From positions 18,556-82,555 of the forward strand of contig DAITMF010000006.1 in NCBI GenBank assembly GCA_036835325.1: a DNA stretch of 64,000 nt. The letters run 5' to 3'. The DNA is from CAMCHP01 sp036835325. GTDB lineage: Bacteria; Bacteroidota; Bacteroidia; Flavobacteriales_D; Sanyastnellaceae. Shown one piece after another: positions 28,048 through 37,608 of the stretch. The notes beneath the pieces are model-generated. The model was not told the origin of the DNA, did not search any database, and was given only the letters and a program-made list of their open reading frames with translations. The translations under genes were made by a program, and so were the position numbers. The first letter of the stretch is position 1. Each line of letters starts with the position of its first letter.

Positions 28048-31000
28048 TTAGTTGTCTGAATCCGGAGTGAGGTTGATTTCAATGCTTTGTGAACGTTGTT
28101 GGGGTTGCCCCTTTTCGATAGACTCTAGTCTAGCCAATCGTTCATTGGCACCTTGGATAACCCAGTCAACATTGACGTTTGCGAGAATGGTGTTAAGCGT
28201 TGTTCGCGCTTGGAAGTAGTCTTCAAGACCAACATACACATCAGCCAGCAAGAGGAAGCCTTTGAACTTCCACTCTTCAAAGGCCGAGTATTTTTCAATG
28301 AGTTGAAAGATTTCGGTTTCTGCCGGTTTGTAAGCGGCTTTCTTGTAGGCGATTTCGGCCATAGAGTACTTTGCTTCAGCGCCGCGCACACCGCCGCGCT
28401 TGTCGGCTTCAACAAATGCGTAGTATGCGTTGTCGATGTCGCCGTTGTCGTTGAGAATGCGGCCTTTCCACAATTGCGCAATTTGGAGGAAGTCGGCAGG
28501 GGTTGCGCTATTGGCAATGACGCGTTCGGCGTACTCCAAGGCGTAGTTCTTCTGTCCGAGGAGGTAGTGGCAGCGCATTTGGCCGATTTGCGCTTCAAGA
28601 ACATTTCGGTCGAGTCGGGCGACGGTTTCAAGCTCGATGTACATATTGAGTGCTTGGTCATAATTTTTTCGGTTGAAGTTGATGGTGGCCGCGGCTACCA
28701 GTGACTCTTCGGTGAAGTCACTCACAGGTTGTGCGATCACAAAATTGTACGACTCGAGCGCCTTGTCTTGGTTGCCTTGTTCGAAATAGCAGCTTGCGAG
28801 GTAGTAGTTTGCTTGAACGGCGTAGAGTCCGGGCTGGTACTTCCTGAGGTAGTCTTCCAGTTTCGGAATGGCTTTGCTGCAGTCTCCTGTAATGGCGGGG
28901 TCGGCTGCTGCACCAAAGACCCGTGCTTCGATGTCGGTATTGCTTAGTCCGAGGTTGGTGGGGAGTTCGTCCATCAATCCTTCCTCCAAAAGCACGCTTT
29001 CAACGAGGTTGAAGGCGTCAATGGTTACCTTGTCGTTGGGGTACTCGGTTTTGATGCGGTTCCAGTACTCAATGACTTTGGGGTTATTGTCTTGCTTCAC
29101 ATAGATGAGGCACATGTCGAGTAAGGTGAATTTCACGAACGGACTGTTGGGGTGTTCGCGCAAAATGATGGTATACCAGCGCTGTGCTTCGCCGAGGTTG
29201 TCGCGTTGAAGGTAGGTTTTGGCCAACTCGTACTTGGCATCGACTACATACCGCGAATCAATTTCATTGTCGATGAGTTGTGTCAAAACACTGATTTTAC
29301 CATCGTTGTTGCCTGCAAGGCCCATACACACTGCCTTTTGGTAGCGGGCGTAATCGGTCATTTGCTGGTTGAGCTGAATGGCCTTATCGTACCATGCGAT
29401 GGCTTGCGTGTAATCTTTCGTGACGTAGTAGCAATCACCAACGCGTAGCAAAGCATCGCCTTTCTTTTTGAAGTCATCGCCTTTGAATTGGTCAACGTAT
29501 TTGCGGAATGCCGTAGAAGCCGAAACGTATTTCTGTTGATTAAACAAGGCGTAACCCGCACCGTAGTTGCCTTCGTTGTAGAATTCGCTCAGGTAAGCCC
29601 CCGGTTCTTGCATAAACTGTGCATAAAGGTTTGCCGCTTTGGCGTGTTCTTTCTTTCGGTAGGCCAGTTCTGCACGCCAAAAGAGCGCCTCAGCGGTAAA
29701 GGATGCATTGACAGGGTAGCGGTTCACTTTTACAAAGAACTCTTCTGCACGGTCGTACTCTTGCGCTTGGAAGAGCTCAACGCCACGGTTGAAGCTCACG
29801 ATTTGGTAAGCTTCTTTTGTTCGGGTGTCTTTGTTTTCAATCTTATCGAGCGATTCAATGGCCTTTTCGTACGCACGGGTGCGCATGTAAACGTTCAGAA
29901 GGAACTCGTAGGCCTCAGCACGACGGGGGCTATTGGGGTACGCGTCGAGGTAGGCCTCAAAAGCCGTAATGGCCTCGTGGAAAGGGTTGTACGAGAGTTC
30001 AAATGCCAATCGGGCGTAGTTGAACAAGGCATCTTCTTTGATGGTCAGGTTGAAGTCGCTTTCTGAGGCTTCTTTAAACGCCGCACGTGCATAGGTTTTT
30101 TGATCAAGCCTCAGGTAACAGTCGCCCATGTAGTAGGTGGCCGTTTGGGTGAGTTCATCGTTTTCGCCGGTTGCACCGTTGAAGTTGTCAAGTGCCTTTA
30201 CAAAGTCGCCGCTCTGATAGTAGCAGTAGGCCAGTTGAAAGAAGTCTTCACGCGAACGTTCGGCCTTCGGTACTTCGTTGTGGTAGCGTTCAAGGTAAGG
30301 CAATGCCTCTGCGTAGTTGTTTTCTCTGTAGTGGGCATCACCAATAAGCCGCGCAATTTCAGGCAAGCGCTTAACAGGCTGCGAAGCACTGCTGTCAATC
30401 AGAGCCGGTGCATACTGAAGCATTTCGGCGTAGCGCTCTTGTTTGTAGAGGATTTGGGTGATGTAGTAGGGTGCGAGCGGACCGAAACTCGGGTCTGATT
30501 CGAGCATTTTGAAACCGTTCAAAGCCGTTTCGTATTGCCCTTCGGTGTACACGATGTGGCTGTAATAGTAAGTAGCAGGGAGCTTGAATTCTGAATCGCG
30601 GTCTTTTACCTCGCTCAGATAGGTTCGCGCCTCGGCAAATTGCTCGAGTTCGAAAAGTGTGTGACCACGTTTGTAGGTATATTCCAATCGTTCATCGGCC
30701 GGGAGGTCACGCGGGTTGGTAAGTGCGTAATATTCTGCGGCTTTTGAAAAACTGCGACGCTTGTAATTGTGGTTGGCAAGTTCAAAATAAGCCCGTTTTG
30801 ATTGCGACGAAGACGGGTAGTCCGCGATGAACTTCTCAAGTCGGTACTCGGCATCTTTGTGGTACAAGTTCATTGCGCAAAGACCGGCGTAGTACTCAGC
30901 GTTCACCGAACGCTCGCTGAGCGGGTCTTTCTTGAGGCCGATAAACTCTTCGAATTTCTTTTGCGCGGCAGCGTACTTTTCTTTGTCGAAAAGGTCAATT

Positions 31001-31116
31001 GCCTCACGGTAAACCCGGTCGATGGCGGTGAACGACGCTGTTTGTTGGGCGTGCAGGCTCGCTGTTGTGGCAACAAGGAGCAGCATAAGCGCTAAAAATG
31101 AAAGTCTAATATTCAT
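28048..31116 (-). CDS. Large periplasmic tetratricopeptide-repeat protein
   Basis: 1022 residues from ATG 31116, which gives a signal peptide (MNIRLSFLALMLLLVATTASLHAQ); upstream in-frame starts add a hydrophobic but unlikely leader. Nearly the whole mature protein is TPR helices, with at least fifteen recognisable units (YAEALPYLERYHNEVP, YTQAIAWYDKAIQLN, YFQARTTLNTILANV). The arrangement suggests an envelope scaffold. It is followed at 10 nt by a beta-barrel protein, a pairing seen elsewhere in Bacteroidota; a joint role in outer-membrane assembly or uptake is inference only. Confidence 0.9.
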   Translation of the reverse strand: MNIRLSFLALMLLLVATTASLHAQQTASFTAIDRVYREAIDLFDKEKYAAAQKKFEEFIGLKKDPLSERSVNAEYYAGLCAMNLYHKDAEYRLEKFIADYPSSSQSKRAYFELANHNYKRRSFSKAAEYYALTNPRDLPADERLEYTYKRGHTLFELEQFAEARTYLSEVKDRDSEFKLPATYYYSHIVYTEGQYETALNGFKMLESDPSFGPLAPYYITQILYKQERYAEMLQYAPALIDSSASQPVKRLPEIARLIGDAHYRENNYAEALPYLERYHNEVPKAERSREDFFQLAYCYYQSGDFVKALDNFNGATGENDELTQTATYYMGDCYLRLDQKTYARAAFKEASESDFNLTIKEDALFNYARLAFELSYNPFHEAITAFEAYLDAYPNSPRRAEAYEFLLNVYMRTRAYEKAIESLDKIENKDTRTKEAYQIVSFNRGVELFQAQEYDRAEEFFVKVNRYPVNASFTAEALFWRAELAYRKKEHAKAANLYAQFMQEPGAYLSEFYNEGNYGAGYALFNQQKYVSASTAFRKYVDQFKGDDFKKKGDALLRVGDCYYVTKDYTQAIAWYDKAIQLNQQMTDYARYQKAVCMGLAGNNDGKISVLTQLIDNEIDSRYVVDAKYELAKTYLQRDNLGEAQRWYTIILREHPNSPFVKFTLLDMCLIYVKQDNNPKVIEYWNRIKTEYPNDKVTIDAFNLVESVLLEEGLMDELPTNLGLSNTDIEARVFGAAADPAITGDCSKAIPKLEDYLRKYQPGLYAVQANYYLASCYFEQGNQDKALESYNFVIAQPVSDFTEESLVAAATINFNRKNYDQALNMYIELETVARLDRNVLEAQIGQMRCHYLLGQKNYALEYAERVIANSATPADFLQIAQLWKGRILNDNGDIDNAYYAFVEADKRGGVRGAEAKYSMAEIAYKKAAYKPAETEIFQLIEKYSAFEEWKFKGFLLLADVYVGLEDYFQARTTLNTILANVNVDWVIQGANERLARLESIEKGQPQQRSQSIEINLTPDSDN

Positions 31117-31302
31117 GTGCGGAGTGACATTCATGAGCGTGACTGTGCAAAAGATGTACCAAATGCAAAGGCGCATTTTCTCGCGTTAAAGGTAGGCTTA
31201 CCTACAGGGGTGATGCGATTGGCCTTGCATTGAGTTATTAACGCAATTTTGTGAAACGGAGTGTGGAAAAAACCTATGCCTGTGATTCATGCCCCGCACG
31301 AA

Positions 31303-31330
31303 AAAAGCCCCCGACGTTTCGAGGGCTTTT
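31303..31330 (-). terminator. Rho-independent terminator of the permease gene
   Basis: AAAAGCCC and GGGCTTTT form an 8-bp stem around a loop that can pair further (CG/CG). On the minus strand it ends in a run of six T. It lies about 130 nt downstream of the permease stop at 31463. Confidence 0.7.
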
Positions 31331-31426
31331 AAACCTTAACCAAAATAACTGTAACCAAGAGCCATTCGAGGGAATGGAATGTACAGTACACTCTCCAAAT
31401 AGCGTGCCAAAATTTTGGTTTTATGG

Positions 31427-31453
31427 GGATGGATGGGATGGATGGGGTGGATG
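31427..31453. repeat. Clustered GGATGGATG copies
   Basis: Two abutting copies of the 9-mer GGATGGATG (31427-31435 and 31436-31444) followed by GGGTGGATGG, just downstream of the permease stop. The same 9-mer occurs dispersed through the window. Confidence 0.85.
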
Positions 31454-31462
31454 GCCGTTTGA

Positions 31463-32590
31463 TCACACCAAGTTGCCAAACCACAGGAGAATCTCTTCTC
31501 GAATCTTCGGATTGGCTGCGGATGCCATAACCACAGAGATGAACAAACCAATCAATGCGTAACCAAAGTCGCGGCCAATAACGCGCATGGCTTTCCATTT
31601 GTGGGTTCGTCCGCGTTTGCGACGGGCCAAGTTGATGGCGATTTCCCGTCCGCCAATGACACCCAAAAACACCCAAGTGGTGCTCATGGGTACAGTACTG
31701 ATGGTGAGTTTGTAGATGAGAAGCAAAACGTAGGTGAAGTCAATCAATGTCGCTGCGCGGACGTCTGAAATGCGAACTTTTTCGCTCACAACCTTCTGAA
31801 TCTTATCGCCTCGGAGGTAGAACAACAATCCCAATCCCAGGAAGATGGTGGCCGCGAAGATGATGAATTGGGTCAAGTCTAGCTTGCGCGGTAGGAACAC
31901 AGCGATGTTCGCACCGTCTTGCATAATCCACACTGACCATAACGAGCCGCTCACAATCCACTGCACTACAGTCCATGCGGGATGCGTTTGACGCGAGGCG
32001 AAGTACTTTTGGATGAGTTTGTAGCCGGCTATCCAAACAATGAACGACAAGACAAACGCAAGCAAGTATCCTGATACACTCTTGGCAACCACTGAACTAA
32101 TGCCCGAGGTATCTTGGCTGAAAACACTCAGAAGCAAAAAGGTGGTTGAGACCGGCATCCTTAGCCGGGTCAAAATCAACAGTACAAGCGGGGCGATGAT
32201 TTGAAAGTAGCTAAACTGCTCCGGGTGGGGGTACTTCGTTTCTCCGGCGCTGTTCAACAAGCGTTGGTAAGTGACGTCGCCGTCAAATCGAACAAAGCTG
32301 TAAACAATGGTAGCAAGGAATATTCCGCCCACAAACAGCCAAAGAATCCACCACTTCTTGTCGCGGTTCGATTCAATGAAGGTGCCGAGTGATTGAATGC
32401 TGTCATTGGCCACCGCAGCATAAGCTGCAAACACGAAACCAATCCACATGGCACCTTGACCAAGGTAGTAGCCAAACGCTGATCCGACTGCTGCAGTCAG
32501 AACGATAGAGAGAAACAACCGCTCTTTCGAGAGGGCCTCAAATAGGTTGAGCGATAATTGTCGACGCCTGCTTCGTTCGTAATTTGACAC
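31463..32590 (-). CDS. PiT-family-like phosphate/anion permease
   Basis: A 375-residue inner-membrane protein with 9-11 hydrophobic helices and a GTG start. The PiT signature GANDVANSFG appears in altered form as AVANDSIQSLGTF (residues about 59-71), and the PVSTTH motif appears twice, as RMPVSTTFLLLS near 155 and TVPMSTTWVFLGVIGGREI near 308, the inverted-repeat arrangement of PiT transporters. The usual long central cytoplasmic loop is absent. Likely a divergent ion-coupled phosphate or sulfate permease; the substrate is not certain. It ends in an intrinsic terminator. Confidence 0.8.
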   Translation of the reverse strand: MSNYERSRRRQLSLNLFEALSKERLFLSIVLTAAVGSAFGYYLGQGAMWIGFVFAAYAAVANDSIQSLGTFIESNRDKKWWILWLFVGGIFLATIVYSFVRFDGDVTYQRLLNSAGETKYPHPEQFSYFQIIAPLVLLILTRLRMPVSTTFLLLSVFSQDTSGISSVVAKSVSGYLLAFVLSFIVWIAGYKLIQKYFASRQTHPAWTVVQWIVSGSLWSVWIMQDGANIAVFLPRKLDLTQFIIFAATIFLGLGLLFYLRGDKIQKVVSEKVRISDVRAATLIDFTYVLLLIYKLTISTVPMSTTWVFLGVIGGREIAINLARRKRGRTHKWKAMRVIGRDFGYALIGLFISVVMASAANPKIREEILLWFGNLV

Positions 32591-32780
32591 CTGTGTGGTT
32601 TTCGTTTACGCTGCTGCGAATTTAATCATACTGAGGTGTGCACGAGACATCTTTCCAACAGAAGATAAAGCGCAGCCGTCCATCCCTTCAATTCGCCAGC
32701 AATTTCTTCCGATTTGATGGCACTGTATCAATCAAGTGTTTAAGAAATCGTTAATTCGATAGCTTTTTTTTATAATACGC

Positions 32781-35096
32781 TCATTGCTTTTGAGCTAAGA
32801 TGTTGACTTCTATGAATTTACTGCTCGGTGTATTGCTTTCTTCGGCTGTACTCTTCAAGGGGACGAGTACATTCGCTTCAGGGAAATAGGTGGCCACACA
32901 GCCGACGGGTATATCGTAAGGTACCACGTGGAAGCTCCGGGCAAACCGCCGCTCTCCTTTGAAAACGCTTTCGATGTCAACGATCTGTTCTTTTGAGAGT
33001 TGCTTCATTTTCATGTCTGATGCGTTCATTAGCACAACCCGCCGCTCGTTTCGTATGCCTCGGTAGCGATCATCCAAACCATAGATTGTGGTGTTGTACT
33101 GATCGTGAGTGCGTATAGTCATCATCACGAACTCAGCCTCCACGGGCGAGACTTGGGGCAGGTTCACTACTGAAAACCTTGCTTTACCTGTATCCGTGTT
33201 GAACGTGCGTTCACGCGCTCCATTGGGCAAATAAAATCCACCCGGTTCGCGAACTCTTTGGTTGTAGCGTTCAAAGCCCGGTATGGTGTCTTCAATGGCG
33301 TCGCGCACTGCATCGTTGTGACGGGCAAATGCCAACCAATCGATGGCTCCATCCATCCCAAAAACGCCGTGAGCAAGTCGGCACACAATCTCGGCTTCAC
33401 TGATGAGCTGAGGCGAAGCCGGCTTTCGGTTTCCTGTACTGCTGTGAACAACCCCCATCGAATTTTCAACGGTTTGGAACTGCAGTTCGTCGCTGCGCAC
33501 ATCGGCTTCTGTTCGGGCAAGGCAGGGAAGAATCAGGGCTTTTGTTCCTGTAACAACATGAGCGCGGTTCAACTTTGTGCTCACCTGCACAGTGAAATCA
33601 ACATTTTGCATGGCTTTGGCAGTGAATTCGCTGTCGGGTGTTGCCGATATAAAATTCCCGCCCATCGCAAAGAAAAACTTCACCTTACCTTCAGCCATGG
33701 CTTCAATGGCTTCTACGGTGTCGTAGCCATGCATTCGTGGCATGGGTACATTGAAGCGCTGCTCAAGACGATCGAGAAAGCTTGCGGAAGGCTTTTCGTA
33801 GATGCCCATGGTGCGGTCACCTTGTACGTTGCTATGGCCCCTTACCGGACAGGTACCTGCACCGGGTTTGCCCAAGCTGCCTTTCATCGAAAGCAAGTTG
33901 ACAATCTCGCGCACATTGTCGACTCCGTTTTTGTGCTGCGTAATGCCCATCGCCCAGCAGACAATGATTTTGCGTTGTTCGGCAAGGAGTTCTATGACCG
34001 GTTTCAAATCGCGCATGCTGATGCCGCAATCGATTTCGGCCTGAGCTAGGTTGGTTTCGCGCAAGTGACTGCGAAAACGCTCAAAACCATCGGAATGCTG
34101 CAGAATGAATTCGCGGTCGAGCACTTTTCCGGGATTGCGCTCTTCGGCTTCGAGCAAACCGAGCATTAGCAGTTTAAGCAAGGCGATGTCACCGTTGATG
34201 CGCACCTGCAAGAAGTGATCAGCAATTTTTGTGCCGCCCATCAGCACTTGCACCGGACTTTGTGGGTCAACAAAGCGCTCGGTACCAACTTCGGGAAGTG
34301 GGTTAATGTGCACGATACGTCCGCCATTCTTCTTGCATTGCTGCAGAGCGCTCAGCATGCGCGGGTGGTTGGTCCCCGGATTTTGCCCCATGACCAAAAT
34401 AACTTCGGCTTCGTAGATGTCTTCCAGCGTCACTGATCCTTTGCCTATGCCTGTAGTTTCGGTTAAACCAACCCCGCTCGACTCGTGGCACATGTTTGAG
34501 CAATCGGGTAGGTTGTTGGTGCCGTATTGCCGAACAAAAAGTTGGTACAAGAAGGCTGTCTCGTTTCCGGTTCTTCCTGATGTATAAAAGACTGCTTCAT
34601 TGGGATGGATGGATTTCAAGTGCGCGGCCATCATCGAAAACGCCTCGTCCCACCCAATGGGGCGGTAGTTTGAAGCCCCTTCGTCGAGTAAGAAAGGCTC
34701 GGTAATGCGTCCAGACTTTCCAAGTTCAAAGTCGCTCCAAGTGCTTAATTCTTCAACGCTGTGTTTGGTGAAGAAGGCGGCGTTTACGCGTTTCGTAGTG
34801 GCCTCTTCGGCGATGGCCTTGGCACCGTTTTCGCAGTATTCAAAAAGCTTTGCACGGTGTTGCGGGTCTGGCCATGCGCATCCGGGGCAGTCTACGCCAT
34901 GTTTTTGGTTAATTCGTGCCATCAAGCGCAAACCGTCGAAGAGGCCGAGTTCATCGCTGAGGTGACGCATGGCATTGGTCACGGCCTTTAATCCGGCTGC
35001 TTTTGTTGGCGGCGCTTGCAATCGTAAACCGGTGAGCTTGTCAGGGGGCAGCAGGGCTATGTTTCGCGGACTTTTCATAGGGGTAAATTCAATCAT
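32781..35096 (-). CDS. YdeP/FdhF-type molybdopterin oxidoreductase
   Basis: A 771-residue oxidoreductase of the bis-MGD molybdopterin family, closest in pattern to the YdeP/FdhF group: an N-terminal GVDCPGCAWPDP and FEYCENGAKAIAEEAT region, YTSGRTGNETAFLYQLF, CSNMCHESSGVGL, VMGQNPGTNHPRML, and the C-terminal cap IRTHDQYNTTIYGLDDRYRG, trimmed here. The family is annotated as formate-dehydrogenase-like, but the substrate of YdeP proteins is not established. ATG 35096 overlaps the fdhD stop by 4 nt and is preferred to a start 30 nt upstream. Last gene of the fhs-fdhD run. Confidence 0.9.
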   Translation of the reverse strand: MIEFTPMKSPRNIALLPPDKLTGLRLQAPPTKAAGLKAVTNAMRHLSDELGLFDGLRLMARINQKHGVDCPGCAWPDPQHRAKLFEYCENGAKAIAEEATTKRVNAAFFTKHSVEELSTWSDFELGKSGRITEPFLLDEGASNYRPIGWDEAFSMMAAHLKSIHPNEAVFYTSGRTGNETAFLYQLFVRQYGTNNLPDCSNMCHESSGVGLTETTGIGKGSVTLEDIYEAEVILVMGQNPGTNHPRMLSALQQCKKNGGRIVHINPLPEVGTERFVDPQSPVQVLMGGTKIADHFLQVRINGDIALLKLLMLGLLEAEERNPGKVLDREFILQHSDGFERFRSHLRETNLAQAEIDCGISMRDLKPVIELLAEQRKIIVCWAMGITQHKNGVDNVREIVNLLSMKGSLGKPGAGTCPVRGHSNVQGDRTMGIYEKPSASFLDRLEQRFNVPMPRMHGYDTVEAIEAMAEGKVKFFFAMGGNFISATPDSEFTAKAMQNVDFTVQVSTKLNRAHVVTGTKALILPCLARTEADVRSDELQFQTVENSMGVVHSSTGNRKPASPQLISEAEIVCRLAHGVFGMDGAIDWLAFARHNDAVRDAIEDTIPGFERYNQRVREPGGFYLPNGARERTFNTDTGKARFSVVNLPQVSPVEAEFVMMTIRTHDQYNTTIYGLDDRYRGIRNERRVVLMNASDMKMKQLSKEQIVDIESVFKGERRFARSFHVVPYDIPVGCVATYFPEANVLVPLKSTAEESNTPSSKFIEVNILAQKQ

Positions 35097-35872
35097 GAAT
35101 ACACGGTCATGCGGTCGTCTCTGCAAAAGGCAATCACGCTCACACCAAGCTCTTTGGCGAAATCAATGGCTAGGGTAGAAGGTGCACTAACGGCGGCAAT
35201 GGTCGGTATGCCGGCCATAAAGCACTTCGCAACAAGTTCGTAGCTGATTCGCCCGCTCACGAGCATACATTTGGCACCACTGAGCAAGCTGCGATTAATC
35301 AAGTCGCCAATGACCTTGTCAACAGCGTTGTGACGGCCGATATCTTCCATGATAGAGAGCAACGCGCCATCGTGGGCGATGGCCGCTGCACCATGACAAC
35401 CGCCTGTTGCGTGAAAAAGAACCTGGTGTTCGTTGAAGTTTTTAAATGCTTTTTTGAGGATGGATGAGGAGAGGGGGCGACCCGAAGCGGCGAGCTGCCC
35501 TGTTCGAGGTGTAAACTCAGTCCGGCCACAAATTCCGCACGACGCAACGCTCAAAAGTTGGCGTGAGTTGACGTACCCTGCGCCCAACTGTTCGGCAGGA
35601 AGCTTTACGTGGATTTCGTCGATTGGATGACTTTCGTTTCGCACCACAGTCATTTCAGGCGCCGAGTGACTTTGCCGCCAGATGTCTTCGCTGTGCAGCA
35701 AGCCCCTCACGAGCTCCTTTTCGTGGCCGGGTGTTTGCATGGTGACTGTCAAAGGTTCACCGTTGATAACAATGCGAAGGGGGTGTTCAATAACCAATGC
35801 ATCGTCAACAGCTTGCTCATTGTGCGGTGTTAAACGAAGAGCTTGGTAGGTGCGTTCGCCTTGGTGGGGCAT
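35093..35872 (-). CDS. fdhD: Formate dehydrogenase accessory sulfurtransferase FdhD
   Basis: Transfers sulfur from a cysteine desulfurase to the molybdenum cofactor of formate dehydrogenases. About 259 residues. Visible motifs: the N-terminal VIEHPLRIVINGEPLTVTMQTPG region, shown in part as IVINGEPLTVTMQTPG, the CxxC loop in SVASCGICGRTEF, GGCHGAAAI and EDIGRHNAVDKVIG, and VSGRISYELVAK. Adjacent GTG (35875) and ATG (35872) codons overlap the fhs stop. Its position immediately before the molybdopterin oxidoreductase suggests that enzyme is its client. Confidence 0.95.
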   Translation of the reverse strand: MPHQGERTYQALRLTPHNEQAVDDALVIEHPLRIVINGEPLTVTMQTPGHEKELVRGLLHSEDIWRQSHSAPEMTVVRNESHPIDEIHVKLPAEQLGAGYVNSRQLLSVASCGICGRTEFTPRTGQLAASGRPLSSSILKKAFKNFNEHQVLFHATGGCHGAAAIAHDGALLSIMEDIGRHNAVDKVIGDLINRSLLSGAKCMLVSGRISYELVAKCFMAGIPTIAAVSAPSTLAIDFAKELGVSVIAFCRDDRMTVYS

Positions 35873-37551
35873 CACGACAGGCCTGTGATGCGACCGTCGT
35901 TGTCGATGTCCATCCCCTCAGAGGCAGGTACATCAGGCAGCCCGGGCATGCGCATCATGTTGCCCAAAATGGGGATGATGAATCCTGCGCCGGCAGCAAA
36001 CTCGAACTCGCGAACGGTTATTCTAAACCCGGTTGGTCGGCCAATCAAAGCTTCATTGTCGGAAAACGATTTTTGTGTTTTCGCCATGCACACAGGCAGA
36101 TTTGACAAGCCTAGCGTTTCGATGTTTTTGAGGTCGGTTAGGGCTTTTTTATCGTAGTCAACTCCTTCAGCTCCATAGATCTCACGTGCTATGGTTTCAA
36201 TCTTTTGTTTAATTGGGTCGTTGCTATCGTACAACGGAGCAAAGCGGCTTTGGTCGGCTTCGCATACCTCAACCACGGCCCTGGCCAATTCGGCAGTTCC
36301 GTTGCCGCCTTCGGCCCAGCAGCGACTTGGAATGGCCTTGACGCCTTTTTCAGCGCAGGCATTGATGACGAAGTTCATTTCGTCTTCGCTATCGCTATTG
36401 AAGGCGTTAATTGCAACTACTGGCTGCAGCCCGAATTTTTGGACGTTTTCGATGTGTTTTTCAAGGTTTGCAAACCCTTTTTTCACGCGGTCAAGAGAAG
36501 GAGTGTTGTACTCTTCTTTTTTGGCACCGCCATGGTGACGCAGTGCACGAAGGGTGGCCACCAGTACCACCGCTTTCGGACGAATACCCGCTGCGCGGCA
36601 CTTGATGTGGAGAAATTTCTCAGCGCCGAGATCAGCACCGAAGCCGGCTTCAGTTACGGTGTAATCGGCAAGCGACATGCCCATTTTGGTAGCCAAGATG
36701 GTGTTCGTTCCTTGGGCGATGTTGGCAAATGGGCCACCGTGCAGAATTGCCGGGTTGTGTTCGAGTGTTTGTACCAAGTTGGGCATAATGGCGTCTTTCA
36801 AAAGCAATGCCATAGCGCCTTCAGCTTTTAGATCACGTGCGTAAATGGGTTGACGGTCGTAGGTAAATCCGACAAAAATATTGCCCAATCGGCGTTTCAA
36901 GTCTTCACGGTCTTTGGCCATGCACAGAATGGCCATCACTTCTGAAGCCGGCGTAATGTTGAAACCGTCTTCGCGTGGAATACCGTTGCCAATTCCGCCG
37001 AGGCCGATGGTGATTTGCCGCAAAGCACGGTCGTTCATGTCCATTACACGCTTCCAGTAAATCCGTCGCGGATCGAGATTCAGCGAACGCGTTTTGCTTT
37101 GTAGGTTATTGTCAATGAGCGCAGAGAGCAGGTTGTTGGCCTTTTCGATGGCCGAAAAGTCACCTGTAAAGTGCAGGTTAATGTCTTCCATCGGCACAAC
37201 CTGCGCGTAACCGCCTCCGGCAGCGCCGCCTTTGATGCCGAATACGGGACCCAACGACGGTTCGCGAAGCACTACAATCGATTTCTTTCCGATTTTATTT
37301 AAACCTTCATTGAGGCCAATGGAGGTGGTTGTTTTTCCTTCACCCGCCGGAGTGGGGGTGATGGCGGTTACGAGAACAAGATTTGCTTGGCTAACCTTGT
37401 GCTCGTCGATCAAGTGCAATGGCAGTTTGGCCTTGTAGCGACCGTAACGTTCAAGGTCATCTTCGCCGATGTTCAAGCGTTCGGCGATGGTTCCAATGTT
37501 GAGGAGGGTTGCTTCCTGTGCAATTTGGAGGTCAGACTTGTTGTGGCTCAT
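35872..37551 (-). CDS. fhs: Formate-tetrahydrofolate ligase Fhs
   Basis: ATP-dependent synthesis of 10-formyl-tetrahydrofolate from formate. Length 559 is normal. The P-loop is TPTPAGEGKTTTSIG (about residues 65-79); other family markers are REPSLGPVFGIKGGAAGGGYAQV (only partly conserved runs quoted), LHFTGDFSAIEKANNLL, TVTEAGFGADLGAEKF and RMPGLPDVPASEGMDID near the C-terminus. It begins the tight fhs-fdhD-oxidoreductase run and lies 57 nt downstream of the sensor kinase gene on the same strand, linking formate use to one-carbon folate metabolism. Confidence 0.97.
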   Translation of the reverse strand: MSHNKSDLQIAQEATLLNIGTIAERLNIGEDDLERYGRYKAKLPLHLIDEHKVSQANLVLVTAITPTPAGEGKTTTSIGLNEGLNKIGKKSIVVLREPSLGPVFGIKGGAAGGGYAQVVPMEDINLHFTGDFSAIEKANNLLSALIDNNLQSKTRSLNLDPRRIYWKRVMDMNDRALRQITIGLGGIGNGIPREDGFNITPASEVMAILCMAKDREDLKRRLGNIFVGFTYDRQPIYARDLKAEGAMALLLKDAIMPNLVQTLEHNPAILHGGPFANIAQGTNTILATKMGMSLADYTVTEAGFGADLGAEKFLHIKCRAAGIRPKAVVLVATLRALRHHGGAKKEEYNTPSLDRVKKGFANLEKHIENVQKFGLQPVVAINAFNSDSEDEMNFVINACAEKGVKAIPSRCWAEGGNGTAELARAVVEVCEADQSRFAPLYDSNDPIKQKIETIAREIYGAEGVDYDKKALTDLKNIETLGLSNLPVCMAKTQKSFSDNEALIGRPTGFRITVREFEFAAGAGFIIPILGNMMRMPGLPDVPASEGMDIDNDGRITGLS

Positions 37552-37608
37552 GCTTCTTTGCGGGTTTGAGTCGCAAATTAGGACGATTCACGGGATCGCC
37601 AAGCGGTT

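Larger units (their letters stand above)
31117..31462. other. Intergenic region with terminator and GGATGG repeats
   Basis: About 345 nt between the TPR gene and the permease. It holds a terminator hairpin (31303-31330) and a short repeat block (31427-31453). A possible -7 element for the TPR gene (a CATCTTTTG stretch on the minus strand near 31155-31163) is weak. A 103-codon plus-strand reading frame here lacks support. Confidence 0.5.

Noticed and set aside
31427..31453. Short tandem repeat as a possible CRISPR or minisatellite
   Set aside because: No spacers, units of 9-10 nt and only two to three copies; better explained by the dispersed 9-mer.
31251..31562. 103-codon plus-strand frame
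   Set aside because: It runs through the terminator, the GGATGG repeats and antisense to the permease 3' end; tryptophan/aspartate content comes from the repeat, and no signal or homology is visible.
32591..32780. Terminator near the T-run around 32764
   Set aside because: The T-run is on the plus strand whereas both flanking genes are on the minus strand, and the stem is only 4 bp.
32781..35096. Selenocysteine or canonical formate dehydrogenase
   Set aside because: No in-frame TGA at the active-site position, and the motifs fit the YdeP group, not the selenoprotein FdhF or NAD-linked FdhA.
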